Assembly (NCBI GenBank): GCA_012510865.1
Contig: JAAZHF010000170.1
Location: forward strand, 1 to 7,286
Direction: 5' to 3'
DNA length: 7,286 bases
Origin: Gammaproteobacteria bacterium
Lineage (GTDB): Bacteria; Pseudomonadota; Gammaproteobacteria; Xanthomonadales; Xanthomonadaceae
Shown here piece by piece: positions 6,321-7,286 of the stretch. Within the stretch, counting starts at the first letter, position 1. Each line of letters opens with the position of its first letter. The notes below the pieces were generated by a model that worked only from the letters and a program-made list of their open reading frames with translations, searched no databases and was not told the DNA's origin. The translations under genes and the position numbers were made by a program.

Positions 6321-7055
6321 GTGCACGACCACACCGATTTCAGCCTGCTGTACGACGCGCTCGGCATCAGGCCGGGCTGCAGCGTCGACGAGCTGCGCGC
6401 GGCCTATCGCCGCGTCGCGGCGGGCCTGCACCCGGATGCGGGCGGACGCGGCGTCGACGTCGAGAAGCTGCAGCAGATCAACCGCATCTACCATGCCGCA
6501 ACGCAGTTCCAGCGGATGCACGGGCGCCTGCCCGGCGAGCGCACGCCGGTGCAGCCGCCTCCGGCGGGGACGCCGGCGCGCGGGACGGCGGCGCACGGCG
6601 CGCCGCCATGCGCCCGCGGCGGTGAAGGCGTCGGAACGCATGCTCTCGCCGTGGCACCGATGGCCGGGCCCGGGCGCCGCCTGCGTTCATTGCTGTTGGC
6701 AGGCGTCCTGGCCGCCGTGGTCGCCGGACTCCTCGAACTCCACCGCGACGCGGCACCGGGTGCCGACCGGGGGCAGGCAGGGGCCGACGCGGCGGCGCCC
6801 TCGGACCCGGCGCCGGCGGACGGCGGCCGGCGGATGGTCCTGGGCATGGCACCCGCGGAGGTCCTTGTGCTCAGCGGGCCGCCGCTGTCGGCCCACGACC
6901 GGCGCTGGGACTACGGCCCGTCCTGGGTCGCCTTCGACTGCGGTGCGGTGAGCGACTGGTACAGCTCGCCCCTGCGACCGATCCACCGCGGCCCGGCGCG
7001 GCCGGAGCACAGTGGCGCGACGGTCCGGGAACGCTGCCGCAAGACGGGGAAATAG
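6321..7055 (+). CDS. Membrane-anchored J-domain protein with BamE/SmpA-like C-terminal domain
   Basis: A 244-residue protein with an N-terminal J-domain at about 6-62. LLYDALGI (9-16) is helix I, DELRAAYRRVAAGL (23-36) is helix II, HPD (37-39) is the motif needed to stimulate DnaK ATPase, and LQQINRIYHAA (50-60) is helix III. A Pro/Ala/Gly-rich linker (70-118) follows. A single hydrophobic segment lies at about 122-139, preceded by Arg-Arg, which predicts cytoplasmic J-domain and periplasmic C-terminus. A second linker leads to GMAPAEVLVLSGPP (175-188) and RWDYGPSW (195-202), resembling the GM..eeV...lG.P....W.Y pattern of BamE/SmpA/OmlA domains. There is no zinc-finger or substrate-binding domain of classical DnaJ. 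The start is GTG at 6321, with GGGGA ten bases ahead. No other in-frame start preserves the J-domain. Its client is unknown. The BamE-like assignment is by pattern and is less certain than the J-domain. Confidence 0.85.
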   Translation: MHDHTDFSLLYDALGIRPGCSVDELRAAYRRVAAGLHPDAGGRGVDVEKLQQINRIYHAATQFQRMHGRLPGERTPVQPPPAGTPARGTAAHGAPPCARGGEGVGTHALAVAPMAGPGRRLRSLLLAGVLAAVVAGLLELHRDAAPGADRGQAGADAAAPSDPAPADGGRRMVLGMAPAEVLVLSGPPLSAHDRRWDYGPSWVAFDCGAVSDWYSSPLRPIHRGPARPEHSGATVRERCRKTGK

Positions 7056-7286
7056 ATGGACCAGACACTCTCTCGCACCGGCCTGATCGAGCGCATCCGG
7101 CGGCGGGTATGGATGCGGTACACCATGCGCAACGGCGGCCGCGACGATCCGCGCCGCTTCGACATGGCCTATCGCATCAACGACCCCTGGGGGATGTCCG
7201 CGCCCGGGGAGCAATACCGCTTCGAAGCCACCAGCGCCATCATCGCCGACAACTTCGGCCGCGTGGGCAGCCTGCTCGAAGTGGCC
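7056..7286 (+). CDS. NodS-like class I SAM-dependent methyltransferase, N-terminal part only
   Basis: The first 77 codons of a gene cut by the right edge. It starts ATG at 7056, directly after the TAG of the J-domain gene (TAGATG), with GGGGA as ribosome binding site in the last codons of that gene, so the two are almost certainly co-transcribed. A basic N-terminus (IERIRRRVWMRYTMR, 11-25) precedes FDMAYRINDPWGM (35-47) and YRFEATSAIIADNF (54-67). It ends at GSLLEVA (71-77), the beginning of the SAM-binding motif I, which would continue as a CG.G-type loop just past the window. The DPWG then Y-E/F-R-T pattern before motif I is typical of the NodS-type methyltransferases, which N-methylate amino sugars in Nod factor synthesis. 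Relatives in other glycan loci act on unknown sugars. The family call is moderate because the catalytic core is missing. Confidence 0.72.
   Translation, partial: MDQTLSRTGLIERIRRRVWMRYTMRNGGRDDPRRFDMAYRINDPWGMSAPGEQYRFEATSAIIADNFGRVGSLLEVA

Noticed and set aside
3895..6951. A 1018-codon open frame on the plus strand, antisense to the polymerase/ligase and deacetylase genes and running into the J-domain gene
   Set aside because: The product is dominated by His, Arg, Gln, Ala and Gly with no recognisable domain. In DNA this rich in G+C, stop codons are rare, and the frame mirrors well-supported genes on the other strand.

Overview
The window is very G+C-rich (by eye above two-thirds G+C, with codon third positions almost all G or C). 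It reads as chromosomal DNA of a Gram-negative proteobacterium. Lysobacter/Luteimonas-type Xanthomonadales fit best, from the style of the flippase, the polymerase/ligase and the J-domain protein, but this lineage call rests on recalled family resemblance and not on a search. About 97% of the window is coding.

Positions 1-6192 carry five genes on the minus strand, transcribed right to left. In transcription order they are a NodB-type polysaccharide deacetylase (6192-5113), an O-antigen ligase/Wzy-like membrane protein (5103-3811), a Wzx-like oligosaccharide flippase (3814-2261), a PaaK/CapK-type adenylate-forming enzyme (2264-921), and a GT4 glycosyltransferase that runs off the left edge (924-1). 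Every junction except the first is a 4-base ATGA overlap. The first has a 9-base gap. This is one tightly coupled operon.

The likely joint job is building a surface or secreted polysaccharide. A glycosyltransferase extends a lipid-linked oligosaccharide in the cytoplasm, the adenylating enzyme and the deacetylase may add or remove decorations, Wzx flips the unit across the inner membrane, and the Wzy/WaaL-like protein polymerises or ligates it in the periplasm. No initiating transferase, export protein or sugar-nucleotide gene is visible, so the window shows only part of the locus.

A 128-base divergent intergenic region (6193-6320) separates the operon from two plus-strand genes. It holds an 8-base inverted repeat whose right arm covers the ribosome binding site of the plus-strand gene, plus an inner 6-base hairpin. 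No convincing promoter could be read in it.

The plus-strand genes are a membrane-anchored J-domain protein with a BamE/SmpA-like C-terminal domain (6321-7055, GTG start) and, beginning on the base after its stop codon, the first 77 codons of a NodS-like SAM-dependent methyltransferase (7056-7286, cut by the right edge). No tRNA, rRNA, CRISPR array, insertion sequence or clear terminator was found.
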